Positions 1 through 5,719 of a stretch of DNA of 7,905 nucleotides are shown one piece after another (the first letter of the stretch is position 1; each line of letters opens with the position of its first letter). The notes beneath the pieces were generated by a model. It ran no database searches. It had not been told where the DNA came from and saw only the letters and a program-made list of their open reading frames with translations. The DNA lies in the NCBI GenBank assembly GCA_002425415.1, contig DIMG01000004.1, positions 28,958 through 36,862 of the forward strand, written 5' to 3'. The translations under genes and the position numbers were made by a program. The DNA comes from Micavibrio sp. UBA5572 (GTDB lineage: Bacteria > Pseudomonadota > Alphaproteobacteria > Micavibrionales > Micavibrionaceae).

Positions 1-430
1 GAAGAGCGTGTTCGTCAATGCCAAGTTCAGCAGCCATCAAGGCCGACACACGCGCAGGCCAATTCAGCCAGCTATCCCGAACCTGCCGCCCCAGGCGATA
101 CACTTGGGTTTTCACCATGTCTTTGTTGATGAGCTGTCCTTTCTTTTCCTGCAGGGAAAGTTGCGTCAGCTGCGCTTTATAAAGCTCATGCGCGGTTTTG
201 ATTTTGGTAAAAGATGGCTTGCCGTTAGCGGCGGGAATATTTTCGGTCATCACCGGCAGGCCCGTATTGATTTTGGCTTCATCGGTGTTTTCTTTCCATT
301 CACGATCCGCCCGTTCGACATCGATTGTGCCATCGTCATTCGGTGTGATGCGCCCAGAGCTGATGGCTTTACGCACCGCACCCTCGGTCACACCGCGCAG
401 CGTGGCGTATTTCCTGATTGAAAGTCCCAT
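1..430 (-). CDS. Phage terminase small subunit, Nu1-like (partial, runs off left edge)
   Basis: Reading the minus strand from the ATG at 428-430 gives an open frame of 143 codons that leaves the window without a stop, so the C-terminus is missing. The N-terminus (MGLSIRKYATLRGVTEGAVR, then a KAISSGRI segment) is a MerR/Nu1-style winged helix-turn-helix of the kind that places a small terminase subunit on phage DNA. A charged linker follows, then a helical region from about residue 80 (KTAHELYKAQLTQLSLQEKK), and a segment near residues 120-130 (RDSWLNWPARVSALMAAELG) that I associate with phage terminase small subunits and 'elements of external origin' proteins. The role would be recognition of the packaging site and handover to the large subunit, whose gene would be expected just left of the window. 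The SD is weak (GAGAGA just before the ATG). It is divergent from the DUF3489 gene. Confidence 0.72.
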   Translation of the reverse strand, partial: MGLSIRKYATLRGVTEGAVRKAISSGRITPNDDGTIDVERADREWKENTDEAKINTGLPVMTENIPAANGKPSFTKIKTAHELYKAQLTQLSLQEKKGQLINKDMVKTQVYRLGRQVRDSWLNWPARVSALMAAELGIDEHAL

Positions 431-452
431 ATTCTCTCACTTTTTAAGGATT

Positions 453-484
453 ATTGACTTGATAAGCGTGCCTATTGAAGCATT
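453..484 (+). promoter_or_regulatory. Promoter-like element shared with the one at 7811-7842
   Basis: The element reads ATTGACTTGATAA, ten variable bases, then TGAAGCATT. It contains a near-consensus -35 (TTGACT at 454-459), and the TGAAGC block lies where a -10 would be. The same two blocks, with the same 10-base spacing, occur in front of the 72-residue gene at the right end of the window. The distance from element start to start codon is 61 bases here and 59 there. The TGAAGC block does not resemble TATAAT, so either the -10 is non-canonical or the block is a regulator or alternative-sigma site. The promoter role is inferred from position and repetition. Confidence 0.5.
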
Positions 485-513
485 CATGGACATCACAACA
501 GAAAGGAAAACCC

Positions 514-774
514 ATGACAAAACAAAGCAAAAAACCAATCGAAGCCATCGAAGTAACACCAGAAACCAACGCCAAGCCAGCGCCAAAAGTCACCAAGAAA
601 GCTATGATTGAACAACTGCTCACATCCGAGAAAGGCGCTACTATTGAGGAGCTATCCAAACAAACCGGCTGGCAAGCCCACACCGTGCGCGGGCATCTCT
701 CCATCCTCAAAAAAGCAGGCGCAGAGATTATCAGCGAACGCGTTGATGGGGCTCGGCGTTATTTTATCAAATAA
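514..774 (+). CDS. DUF3489 family small winged-helix protein
   Basis: An 86-residue protein with a basic, Pro/Ala-rich N-terminal tail (residues 1-27) and a compact winged helix-turn-helix domain from about residue 28 to the end. The domain reads KKAMIEQLLTSEKGATIEEL and then a GWQAHTVRGHLSILKKAG helix pair; the GWQ-HTVRG signature is typical of DUF3489. The family is small, common in alphaproteobacterial chromosomes and prophages, and of unknown function; DNA binding is inferred from the fold. I chose the ATG at 514 because GAAAGGAAAA (501-510) precedes it at good spacing; an in-frame ATG at 475 has no such site and would add an unrelated 13-residue tail. Its stop codon directly abuts the stop of the convergent DUF1643 gene, leaving no room for a separate terminator. 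Confidence 0.85.
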   Translation: MTKQSKKPIEAIEVTPETNAKPAPKVTKKAMIEQLLTSEKGATIEELSKQTGWQAHTVRGHLSILKKAGAEIISERVDGARRYFIK

Positions 775-1239
775 CTATAATTCAATTGGCATCAGGTCAC
801 CCTTTAAATATAGAGGGTGCCTTGGTTGCCCGACTTTGCTTTTCTTCAAGCAATATAAATTATCAATCAACCTCATGACAGCTGCGCCTCTTTCATCATG
901 AGTGCCATTATCACCCCACGCAGCGATAGAGATTTTTGCTTCCATGGAGCCTTTCTTTAAATAGTCATTATTTTTTGAACCAATCTTGTCGCCCTGATAC
1001 TTAAATAATTCCTCAGGATACGGCGACCTGAATGCAAAGAGATTGGTCATTATAATACCACCATACCCCCAATTACGAGCGTATTTCATACATTTTCTGA
1101 TGGTAGGATCATCAATCGTTGCATCAGCGGTAGAAGGATTCAGGCCAATAAAATTAACATACGGAAGGGTCTCATCCCATTGGCGGGTAAGATAGTATCT
1201 ATAAGTATTACAATCTGACAGTTTTGCATCCATTTTCAT
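775..1239 (-). CDS. DUF1643 domain protein
   Basis: A 154-residue cytosolic protein. The diagnostic DUF1643 core is FIGLNPSTADATIDDPTIRK (about residues 30-49), followed by YARNWGYGGIIMTNLFAFRS and a later AAWGDNGTHDERG segment. DUF1643 proteins have no settled function; they are frequent in phages, plasmids and islands near DNA-modification or defence genes. It is the last gene of the minus-strand operon, 31 bases after the methyltransferase stop. No good SD is visible before ATG 1239 or the alternative ATG two codons later, and a 6-bp dyad (ATATGC-N6-GCATAT, 1249-1266) lies just upstream. The gene is clearly AT-richer than its neighbours (19 of 60 G+C at 961-1020), suggesting a separate origin. 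Family assignment is secure; the biological role is unknown. Confidence 0.85.
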   Translation of the reverse strand: MKMDAKLSDCNTYRYYLTRQWDETLPYVNFIGLNPSTADATIDDPTIRKCMKYARNWGYGGIIMTNLFAFRSPYPEELFKYQGDKIGSKNNDYLKKGSMEAKISIAAWGDNGTHDERGAAVMRLIDNLYCLKKSKVGQPRHPLYLKGDLMPIEL

Positions 1240-1270
1240 GATTTAACTATATGCCTAAAAGCATATTTTG

Positions 1271-2530
1271 TTAAGCACGCTCCTCGGCTAAAACTTCAAA
1301 ACTCTGGTCACTTTTGGCCAGAGTTGCTTTCTTGCCCGTAAATTCCTCCCAGCGTTTAACGATGACATCGACATATTTTGGATCAAGCTCGATTAATCTG
1401 GCGCGGCGACCTGTTTTTTCGCAGGCGATCATGGTTGATCCTGAGCCGCCAAACGCATCCAGCACGATATCCTTGGTTTTGCTGGAATTATGAATAGCGC
1501 GTTCCACCAGCTCCACAGGTTTCATGGTGGGGTGTAGGTCATTCTTCACGGGCTTGTTCACAAACCAAACATCGCTTTGATCCCGCGCACCGCACCAAAA
1601 ATGCTCATGCCCATCTTTCCAGCCATAGAGGATCGGCTCGTACTGGCGTTGATAATCAGCACGCCCCAGCGTGAAAGTGTTTTTCGCCCAGATGATAAAG
1701 GTTGACCATTTGCCACCCGCGCCCACAAAAGCGCCGTGCAAGGTGTGAAGCTCGGACGAGCTCATGCACACATACATCGCGCCTTTGCACACCATCATAA
1801 GGTTGGTGCAAACATCATAGAGGAAATCACCAAAGCCATCCCCCAGATTATCGTTTTGGATCGGGCGGGCTTTGCCGCGCATTTTGTCTTTCATCGAATT
1901 GGCGTAATTGACGTTATAGGGCGGATCGGTAAAGACCATGTCCACCAGCTCTTCGCCCAATAGAGCGTTATAGCTATCGATCATCGTTGAATCGCCGCAC
2001 AAAACTTTATGCTCACCGCAAATCCAAATATCACCTAGAACGCTGACAGGTGTTTCCGGCACTTCGGGTGCAGCATCTTCATCGGTCAAACCGCCAGAGG
2101 CGTTGGCATCATCCAAGAACAGATTATCCAATTCCTCGGCATTAAATCCCAGCAGATCGATATTGAAATCCAGATCTTCCAACGCCGATAATTCTTCCCG
2201 CAGCAAGGTTTCATCCCAACCAGCATTCTCTGCGATTTTATTATCGGCAATCACCAACGCACGGCGCTGTGCCTCATTCAAATGATTGAGGCGAATGGTT
2301 GGTACATTTTTCATGCTCAGCAGTTTCGCCGCCATCAAACGGCCATGCCCTGCGATAATGATGTTATCGTCACCCAGCAGAATGGGATTCACAAAACCAA
2401 ATTCCGTCATAGAGGCGGCAATCTGTGCAACTTGCGTATCAGAATGCGTGCGGGCATTTTTGGCATAAGGGATCAGTTCATCAACCGATACATGCTCGAT
2501 TTTTAGCTCTTTTGATTTTGCATCAGTCAT
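1271..2530 (-). CDS. ParB-domain / beta-class DNA methyltransferase (N6-adenine or N4-cytosine)
   Basis: A 419-residue two-domain protein. Residues 10-110 form a ParB/Srx-type domain (ELIPYAKNARTHSD, then IIAGHGRLMAAK with GHGR at 61-64, then ALVIADNKIAENAGWD). Residues 165-400 form a methyltransferase: catalytic motif IV TDPPYN at 201-206, a target-recognition segment, then the AdoMet-binding DAFGGSGST at 358-366 and LIELDPKYVDVIVKRW. The order DPPY before FGGSG places it in the beta class, which methylates exocyclic amino groups; the site specificity cannot be read. This fusion is common in prophages, where it is usually an orphan modifier protecting phage DNA. I chose ATG 2530 because GGAGGA (2542-2547) precedes it; the longer GTG start at 2575 adds only residues overlapping the upstream gene. 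The start lies 5 bases after the C5 methyltransferase stop, implying coupled translation. Confidence 0.92.
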   Translation of the reverse strand: MTDAKSKELKIEHVSVDELIPYAKNARTHSDTQVAQIAASMTEFGFVNPILLGDDNIIIAGHGRLMAAKLLSMKNVPTIRLNHLNEAQRRALVIADNKIAENAGWDETLLREELSALEDLDFNIDLLGFNAEELDNLFLDDANASGGLTDEDAAPEVPETPVSVLGDIWICGEHKVLCGDSTMIDSYNALLGEELVDMVFTDPPYNVNYANSMKDKMRGKARPIQNDNLGDGFGDFLYDVCTNLMMVCKGAMYVCMSSSELHTLHGAFVGAGGKWSTFIIWAKNTFTLGRADYQRQYEPILYGWKDGHEHFWCGARDQSDVWFVNKPVKNDLHPTMKPVELVERAIHNSSKTKDIVLDAFGGSGSTMIACEKTGRRARLIELDPKYVDVIVKRWEEFTGKKATLAKSDQSFEVLAEERA

Positions 2531-3329
2531 GGTTTTTATTTTCCTCCATTTGCTGCAGTTGTAAGAACGCCCCACGCATAAGCGGCAGCCAATGGGACGA
2601 CACCGTTTCCACAGGCGCGAATTCTGTCCACCCGATTGGCCAGCCCATCAGCCATTCGACAAATTGCGGGTTTAAGACCGGCTGGGATTCCGTCCCAATC
2701 GCCTTCGGGTCCGGCTGGGAATGGCAAACAGCTTCCACATTCAATGGCTTGGTGTTCCTCACAAACTGGCTCGGTCCCGCATTGTTTTTGGAATCCTGCG
2801 CCGTCACCGTTGGCCACATAATCTGCTCCCGCAAATTGCTCGGGCGGGTTCTGCCCGCACGCTGGCCGTTCGACCCCATCAGCCTGTCCATCGCCTCGGG
2901 AGATCTGGCAGGCAGATGATCCAGCGTGTTCGGCGTTGCCCAGTTGACCGACGTTTCCGCCAATCCTTTCTGCGATGAGTTCGGGCCGCGTTTCTTGAAG
3001 TCTTGTGCCGTCGGTGTTGGCCAATTCACCACCGATACTTCCAGACGGCATTTCGGATTGTTGTTCTGGATTTCCTTCTGGCACGGGCCATTCGCAGAAG
3101 AGACACGGACTGTCGGCCAGAGATGCTTCACCTGATCCCGCAGGCTCAACGGCATGCCCGCATCCATCCGTTCTTTGAATTTCTCTGAGCTCAGACAGCC
3201 ACCCGTTGGCTCGGTCGCTTTCACGGTACGCCAAAATGAAGAGGAGCTCGCGTTTGTGAGTGCTACCGACTTCCGCCGCTGAGAACAGGCCTGCCTTAAC
3301 GCTGTAACCCAGCTCTCGAAGATCATCAT
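2523..3329 (-). CDS. Second reading frame inside the C5 methyltransferase gene; WPTP / LNPQFVEWLMG-type protein (candidate)
   Basis: An alternative frame on the same strand as the C5 methyltransferase stays open from 3809 (GTG) to a TGA at 2523, 428 codons. I list the part from the ATG-ATG pair at 3329; the true start is unsure and no good SD is visible. From there it encodes 268 residues that look like real protein: MMIFESWVTALRQACSQRRK, then WPTV (71), WPTPTAQD (103), WATP (130), WPTVTAQD (172), and near the end LNPQFVEWLMGWPIGW. From memory, this WPTP-repeat / LNPxFVEWLMG layout matches a family of phage proteins of unknown function often beside cytosine methyltransferases. The WPTP blocks are read from the DNA that encodes 'LANTDG'-like blocks in the methyltransferase frame. 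The stop overlaps the start of the downstream methyltransferase by 8 bases. It could instead be a long shadow frame without a product. Confidence 0.42.
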   Translation of the reverse strand: MMIFESWVTALRQACSQRRKSVALTNASSSSFWRTVKATEPTGGCLSSEKFKERMDAGMPLSLRDQVKHLWPTVRVSSANGPCQKEIQNNNPKCRLEVSVVNWPTPTAQDFKKRGPNSSQKGLAETSVNWATPNTLDHLPARSPEAMDRLMGSNGQRAGRTRPSNLREQIMWPTVTAQDSKNNAGPSQFVRNTKPLNVEAVCHSQPDPKAIGTESQPVLNPQFVEWLMGWPIGWTEFAPVETVSSHWLPLMRGAFLQLQQMEENKNHD

Positions 3330-3732
3330 GGACTTGTTCAAACCCCAATCGTAAATGGCCGGGGACGTTTTCGAAGAAGCAGAGCCGTGGGCGTATCTCC
3401 CGCACAATCCTGTACACATCTGGCCAGAGGTGGCGTGGGTCGTCTTTGCCTTTTTGTTTTCCGGCGACGGAGAATGGCTGGCACGGATATCCCGCAGTGA
3501 TGCAATCCACAACGCCACGCCATGGCTTGCCGTCAAAGGATCGCAAATCCGTCCAAACAGGCGCTTCGTCCAGGCTTTTGTCTTCCATGCGCGTTGCCAA
3601 GATTTCGCACGCAAAGGCTTCGATCTCGACAAAACAGACTGCTCGAGCATTTGGCTGCGCCACTCGGATGCCGAGGTCGAGTCCGCCGACACCGGCGCAC
3701 AAGGACAAAATGTTAAGGGAACGATAATCCAC
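2536..3732 (-). CDS. C5-cytosine DNA methyltransferase (Dcm-like)
   Basis: A 398-residue enzyme that would methylate cytosine at carbon 5 using AdoMet. Motif I is NILSLCAGVGGLDLGI (residues 7-22), catalytic motif IV is GYPCQPFS with Cys84, motif VI is ENV (121-123), motif VIII is GSTHKRELLF (156-165), and motifs IX-X close the protein as RIRACGNGVVPLAAAYAW. The variable target-recognition region (about 200-340) carries repeated LADS, LANTDG, LGNAEH and VANGDG blocks. No ATG lies before motif I. I chose GTG 3732 because AAGGA (3743-3747) precedes it; the frame stays open to a TTG at 3858, but that extension contains only the GTACGC repeat region. It is first in the operon with the ParB-methyltransferase. 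No cognate endonuclease is adjacent, so it is probably an orphan modification enzyme. A second frame overlaps most of the gene. Confidence 0.92.
   Translation of the reverse strand: MDYRSLNILSLCAGVGGLDLGIRVAQPNARAVCFVEIEAFACEILATRMEDKSLDEAPVWTDLRSFDGKPWRGVVDCITAGYPCQPFSVAGKQKGKDDPRHLWPDVYRIVREIRPRLCFFENVPGHLRLGFEQVHDDLRELGYSVKAGLFSAAEVGSTHKRELLFILAYRESDRANGWLSELREIQRTDGCGHAVEPAGSGEASLADSPCLFCEWPVPEGNPEQQSEMPSGSIGGELANTDGTRLQETRPELIAERIGGNVGQLGNAEHAGSSACQISRGDGQADGVERPACGQNPPEQFAGADYVANGDGAGFQKQCGTEPVCEEHQAIECGSCLPFPAGPEGDWDGIPAGLKPAICRMADGLANRVDRIRACGNGVVPLAAAYAWGVLTTAANGGK
2542..2547 (-). promoter_or_regulatory. Ribosome binding site fixing the ParB-methyltransferase start
   Basis: GGAGGA on the minus strand, 11 bases before the ATG at 2530. 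It sits inside the 3' end of the upstream C5 methyltransferase gene, so ribosomes finishing that gene are delivered to this start. Confidence 0.7.
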
Positions 3733-3758
3733 AAATTCAAATTCCTTTTTGCAGTCAG

Positions 3759-3798
3759 GTACGCATGAGTACGCGCCCCAAGTACGCAGGGGGTACGC
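3759..3798. repeat. Four phased GTACGC direct repeats upstream of the C5 methyltransferase
   Basis: GTACGC occurs at 3759-3764, 3769-3774, 3782-3787 and 3793-3798, with start-to-start steps of 10, 13 and 11 bases, close to one helical turn. An inverted copy (GCGTAC) lies at 3849-3854. The array begins 27 bases upstream of the proposed GTG start. Such phasing is what a protein binding one face of the DNA would need; a direct role is inferred. Confidence 0.55.
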
Positions 3799-3998
3799 AC
3801 CTTGAACACGTTGCTCTAACTGGTTTTTTGATGATTGGCGGTGGGGGCGCGTACCCAAAAAAATCTTCTGGCGCTAAAAAACTTCTGCGCCTAAGCCCGC
3901 CGCATAGGGTTCAATCGCCGGAAGTACCTTTTTTGCTATAACAGGGAAGGGAAAAAGCAAAAGCCACGCCCATGGTCAATGGTTGCATGGCTTTGCGG

Positions 3999-4017
3999 TA
4001 CAATTCCAGCAATTGTA
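3999..4017. promoter_or_regulatory. Inverted repeat TACAATT-N5-AATTGTA
   Basis: Perfect 7-bp arms separated by CCAGC. The size and symmetry suit a dimeric helix-turn-helix repressor. It lies between the two divergent operons, about 90 bases upstream of the rightward promoter. No T-run follows on either side, so it is not a terminator. Confidence 0.35.
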
Positions 4018-4056
4018 TTGATTAGACTATCGTTTTTTGTTCGACCTGTCCGCTCC

Positions 4057-4078
4057 AAAAATGTTCGCGAACATTTTT
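4057..4078. promoter_or_regulatory. Perfect 22-bp palindrome, probable operator
   Basis: AAAAATGTTCG is followed at once by its exact reverse complement. The core TGTTCGCGAACA is flanked by A and T runs. It ends 28 bases upstream of the -35 box of the hip-type operon. As RNA it would form an AU-rich stem with a CGCG loop, weak for a terminator, so an operator is the better reading. A half-site-like TTTGTTCGA occurs at about 4037-4045. The binding protein is unknown; candidates are the HipB-like protein or another XRE-type regulator. Confidence 0.5.
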
Positions 4079-4106
4079 TACGAGGTTAGGATGTCAGAAA
4101 CTTTGC

Positions 4107-4135
4107 TTGATTTTTATTGTTAGTGATACTATAAT
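4107..4135 (+). promoter_or_regulatory. Sigma70-type promoter of the hipB-hipA-nuclease operon
   Basis: The -35 is TTGATT (4107-4112), the spacer 17 bases, and the -10 a consensus TATAAT (4130-4135). Transcription would begin near 4142, giving a leader of about 30 bases. The -10 is embedded in a near-palindrome, GATACTATAATATC (4125-4138, 12 of 14 bases symmetric), so a repressor bound there would block the polymerase. Confidence 0.75.
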
Positions 4136-4183
4136 ATCAATAGATGCAGATTAAACAGGGTTTCAAGATATAATGGTATCACT
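4122..4183. promoter_or_regulatory. Paired inverted sites AGTGATAC ... GTATCACT around promoter and start codon
   Basis: AGTGATAC (4122-4129) sits between the -35 and -10, and its exact reverse complement GTATCACT (4176-4183) lies just inside the HipB-like coding start, 46 bases away. HipB-type antitoxins normally repress their own operon by binding inverted sites around the promoter, so these are the natural candidates for autoregulation. The sequence differs from the Escherichia coli HipB operator (TATCC-N8-GGATA). Confidence 0.42.
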
Positions 4184-4481
4184 TATAACACCAGCGAAAG
4201 CGCAAAAAAAGCTCGCAGAACAAGCGCGAGCACGGCGTCTGCAAATGGAATTGACGCAGGAAGGTCTGGCTGAGCGCTCTGGCGTTGCATTGCCTACGCT
4301 GCGTAAGTTTGAACGTACCGGTGCGCTATCTTTGGAATCATTCCTCAAGCTCCATATGGTGCTTGGTGGATTGGAGGATATTCTCAAAGCCACGCAAGTC
4401 AAAGATACGCTTTTCTCATCGATTGATGATGTGTTGGAAGCAGACAGCAATCCCACCCGCAAAAGAGGAAAACGTAAATGA
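4173..4481 (+). CDS. HipB-like XRE-family antitoxin / autorepressor
   Basis: A 102-residue protein with a Cro/C1-type helix-turn-helix over about residues 18-72 (ARRLQMELTQEGLAERSGVA, then LPTLRKFERTGALSLESFLK). The TLRKFERTG-LSLESFLKL pattern followed by LGGLEDIL is characteristic of antitoxins paired with HipA-family kinases. The C-terminus is basic (NPTRKRGKRK). It would bind HipA, neutralise it and repress the operon. The start at ATG 4173 lacks a strong SD (an AGGG lies 12 bases before), but no better in-frame start precedes the DNA-binding domain. The gene follows a consensus promoter, and its last four bases (ATGA) contain the hipA-like start, the standard antitoxin-first arrangement. 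Confidence 0.88.
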   Translation: MVSLITPAKAQKKLAEQARARRLQMELTQEGLAERSGVALPTLRKFERTGALSLESFLKLHMVLGGLEDILKATQVKDTLFSSIDDVLEADSNPTRKRGKRK

Positions 4482-5719
4482 GCGAGATTAAATCAGTCAA
4501 AGAAGTGAAGGTTGGCATTAACTTCGGAAACAGTGTTCGTCCTGTCGGGCGTTTGGCCATTCGAGATCGCCAGATCTATTTCGAATATGATCAAACCTTC
4601 ATTGAAGGCGGTCTTGAAATTTCGCCCTTACGGTTGCCGCTTAAGTCCGGCGTGCAGAGTTTTGATTACGACCTTTTTGAAGGATTGCCAGGTGTATTTA
4701 ATGACAGCCTACCTGATGGTTGGGGACGGTTATTGTTTGATCGTTTTGCAAGGTCTCAGGCTATTCTACCAGCCGATATCACACCACTGGATCGTTTAGC
4801 GCACGTTGGATCACATGCTCTTGGTGCGCTTGTGTTTGAACCCAATCATAGCGCAGATGACACACAAGGCGACATAAGCCTTGATAGCCTTGCCATACAG
4901 GCACAAGAAGTTCTGGACGGCACATCGGATGACGTATTGGCGGAGCTGATAGCCCTGAACGGATCTTCGGCAGGCGCAAGGCCGAAAGCACTGATTGGTG
5001 TAAACGACAAACGGGATCATATTATTCATGGTGTACATGATTTACCCGCAGGGTATGCGCCATGGATGGTTAAATTCCCGAACAGTCAGGATGGCCTTGA
5101 TGCCGGTGCAATTGAATATGTGTATGCTTTGATGGCAAAAGAGGCAGGCGTTTCCATGCCCGATGTTCATCTTTTTCCAGCGCAGCGCGGTGCAGGTTAT
5201 TTCGCGATTAAGCGGTTTGATCGTGATGGTGAAAAACGATACCACATGCACACGGCTTGTGGGTTGTTGCATTCCGATTTCCGTACACCATCCCTTGATT
5301 ACGAAGATTTGGTTGCACTCACAGGTATGCTGACCCGTGATGCGCGTGAGGTAGAAAAACTCTATCAACTGGCCGTGTTTAACGTGCTGGCATATAACCG
5401 TGACGATCATTCAAAGAACTTCAGCTATCTGATGGATAACGAAGGTGGGTGGAAACTCTCACCGGCTTATGATCTGACATTCTCATCTGGCCCACGCGGT
5501 GAGCAAAGCACAATGGTGATGGGTGAAGGTAAGAACCCGAATACAAACCATCTGTTAAAACTTGCAGATGAAGCGAAAATCAAAAAAGACCGTGCGCTTG
5601 AGATTATCGACGCAACAAGATCCAGCCTGTCCAAATGGCCAACACTTGCAAAGCAATATGGTGTGAGTGATACAAACATTAAGCTGATACAGAAAAAAGT
5701 GAATGAGAAAAAAGAATAA
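4478..5719 (+). CDS. HipA-family serine/threonine kinase toxin
   Basis: A 413-residue protein close to the usual HipA length (about 440). An N-terminal HipA domain (about 10-120) contains the conserved FEGLPGVFNDSLPDGWGRLL (67-86). The kinase part contains GSSAGARPKA (162-171), equivalent to the loop that carries the autophosphorylated serine in E. coli HipA, the ATP-contacting lysine in WMVKFP (K199), the catalytic loop NRDDHSKN (307-314, Asp309), and the metal-binding SPAYDL (Asp332). All key residues are present, so an active kinase is predicted. Classical HipA phosphorylates glutamyl-tRNA synthetase and halts translation; other family members hit other targets, so the substrate here is open. 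AGAGGA (4464-4469) serves as ribosome binding site inside the antitoxin gene. Its TAA shares one base with the ATG of the next gene (TAATG). Confidence 0.93.
   Translation: MSEIKSVKEVKVGINFGNSVRPVGRLAIRDRQIYFEYDQTFIEGGLEISPLRLPLKSGVQSFDYDLFEGLPGVFNDSLPDGWGRLLFDRFARSQAILPADITPLDRLAHVGSHALGALVFEPNHSADDTQGDISLDSLAIQAQEVLDGTSDDVLAELIALNGSSAGARPKALIGVNDKRDHIIHGVHDLPAGYAPWMVKFPNSQDGLDAGAIEYVYALMAKEAGVSMPDVHLFPAQRGAGYFAIKRFDRDGEKRYHMHTACGLLHSDFRTPSLDYEDLVALTGMLTRDAREVEKLYQLAVFNVLAYNRDDHSKNFSYLMDNEGGWKLSPAYDLTFSSGPRGEQSTMVMGEGKNPNTNHLLKLADEAKIKKDRALEIIDATRSSLSKWPTLAKQYGVSDTNIKLIQKKVNEKKE

Larger units (their letters stand above)
3733..4172. other. 440-base divergent intergenic regulatory region
   Basis: No credible gene is seen between the divergent C5 methyltransferase and hipB-like genes. 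The region holds four GTACGC direct repeats near the methyltransferase start, an inverted GCGTAC at 3849-3854, two similar units beginning CTTCTG 17 bases apart (3865-3877 and 3882-3894, 10 of 13 bases equal), a dyad at 3999-4017, a perfect palindrome at 4057-4078, and a rightward promoter at 4107-4135. No convincing promoter for the leftward operon was found by eye. This density suggests that both the methyltransferase and the hip-type operons are controlled from here. Confidence 0.6.

Noticed and set aside
174..185. Third copy of GCTTTATAAAGC matching the dyad at 6964
   Set aside because: It lies within the terminase reading frame coding for Leu-Tyr-Lys; a 12-base coincidence without matching context.
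8..421. 137-codon plus-strand open frame at the left edge
   Set aside because: It is antisense to the terminase small subunit frame, which has a clear Nu1-like N-terminus and a start codon; the plus-strand product resembles nothing and has no ribosome binding site.
798..819. CACCCT-N10-AGGGTG hairpin near the converging gene ends
   Set aside because: It lies inside the DUF1643 coding region and no T-run follows in either direction, so it does not qualify as a terminator.
1258..1270. 13-base match (CAAAATATGCTTT) to 6987-6999
   Set aside because: About one such exact match is expected by chance when both strands of 7.9 kb are compared, and the contexts do not agree.
2531..2575. Extension of the ParB-methyltransferase to a GTG at 2575
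   Set aside because: The GGAGGA site is positioned for ATG 2530, and the extra residues are just another frame of the upstream gene's 3' end.
3355..3768. 137-codon plus-strand frame opposite the C5 methyltransferase
   Set aside because: Antisense shadow of a confidently identified gene, with no ribosome binding site or recognisable protein pattern.
3733..3858. 42-residue N-terminal extension of the C5 methyltransferase from TTG 3858
   Set aside because: The extra residues are not methyltransferase-like and only translate the GTACGC repeats; GTG 3732 has an AAGGA site. Not fully excluded.
3972..4025. 17-codon plus-strand open frame in the divergent intergenic region
   Set aside because: No well-placed ribosome binding site and no clear promoter just upstream; too short to support by sequence alone.
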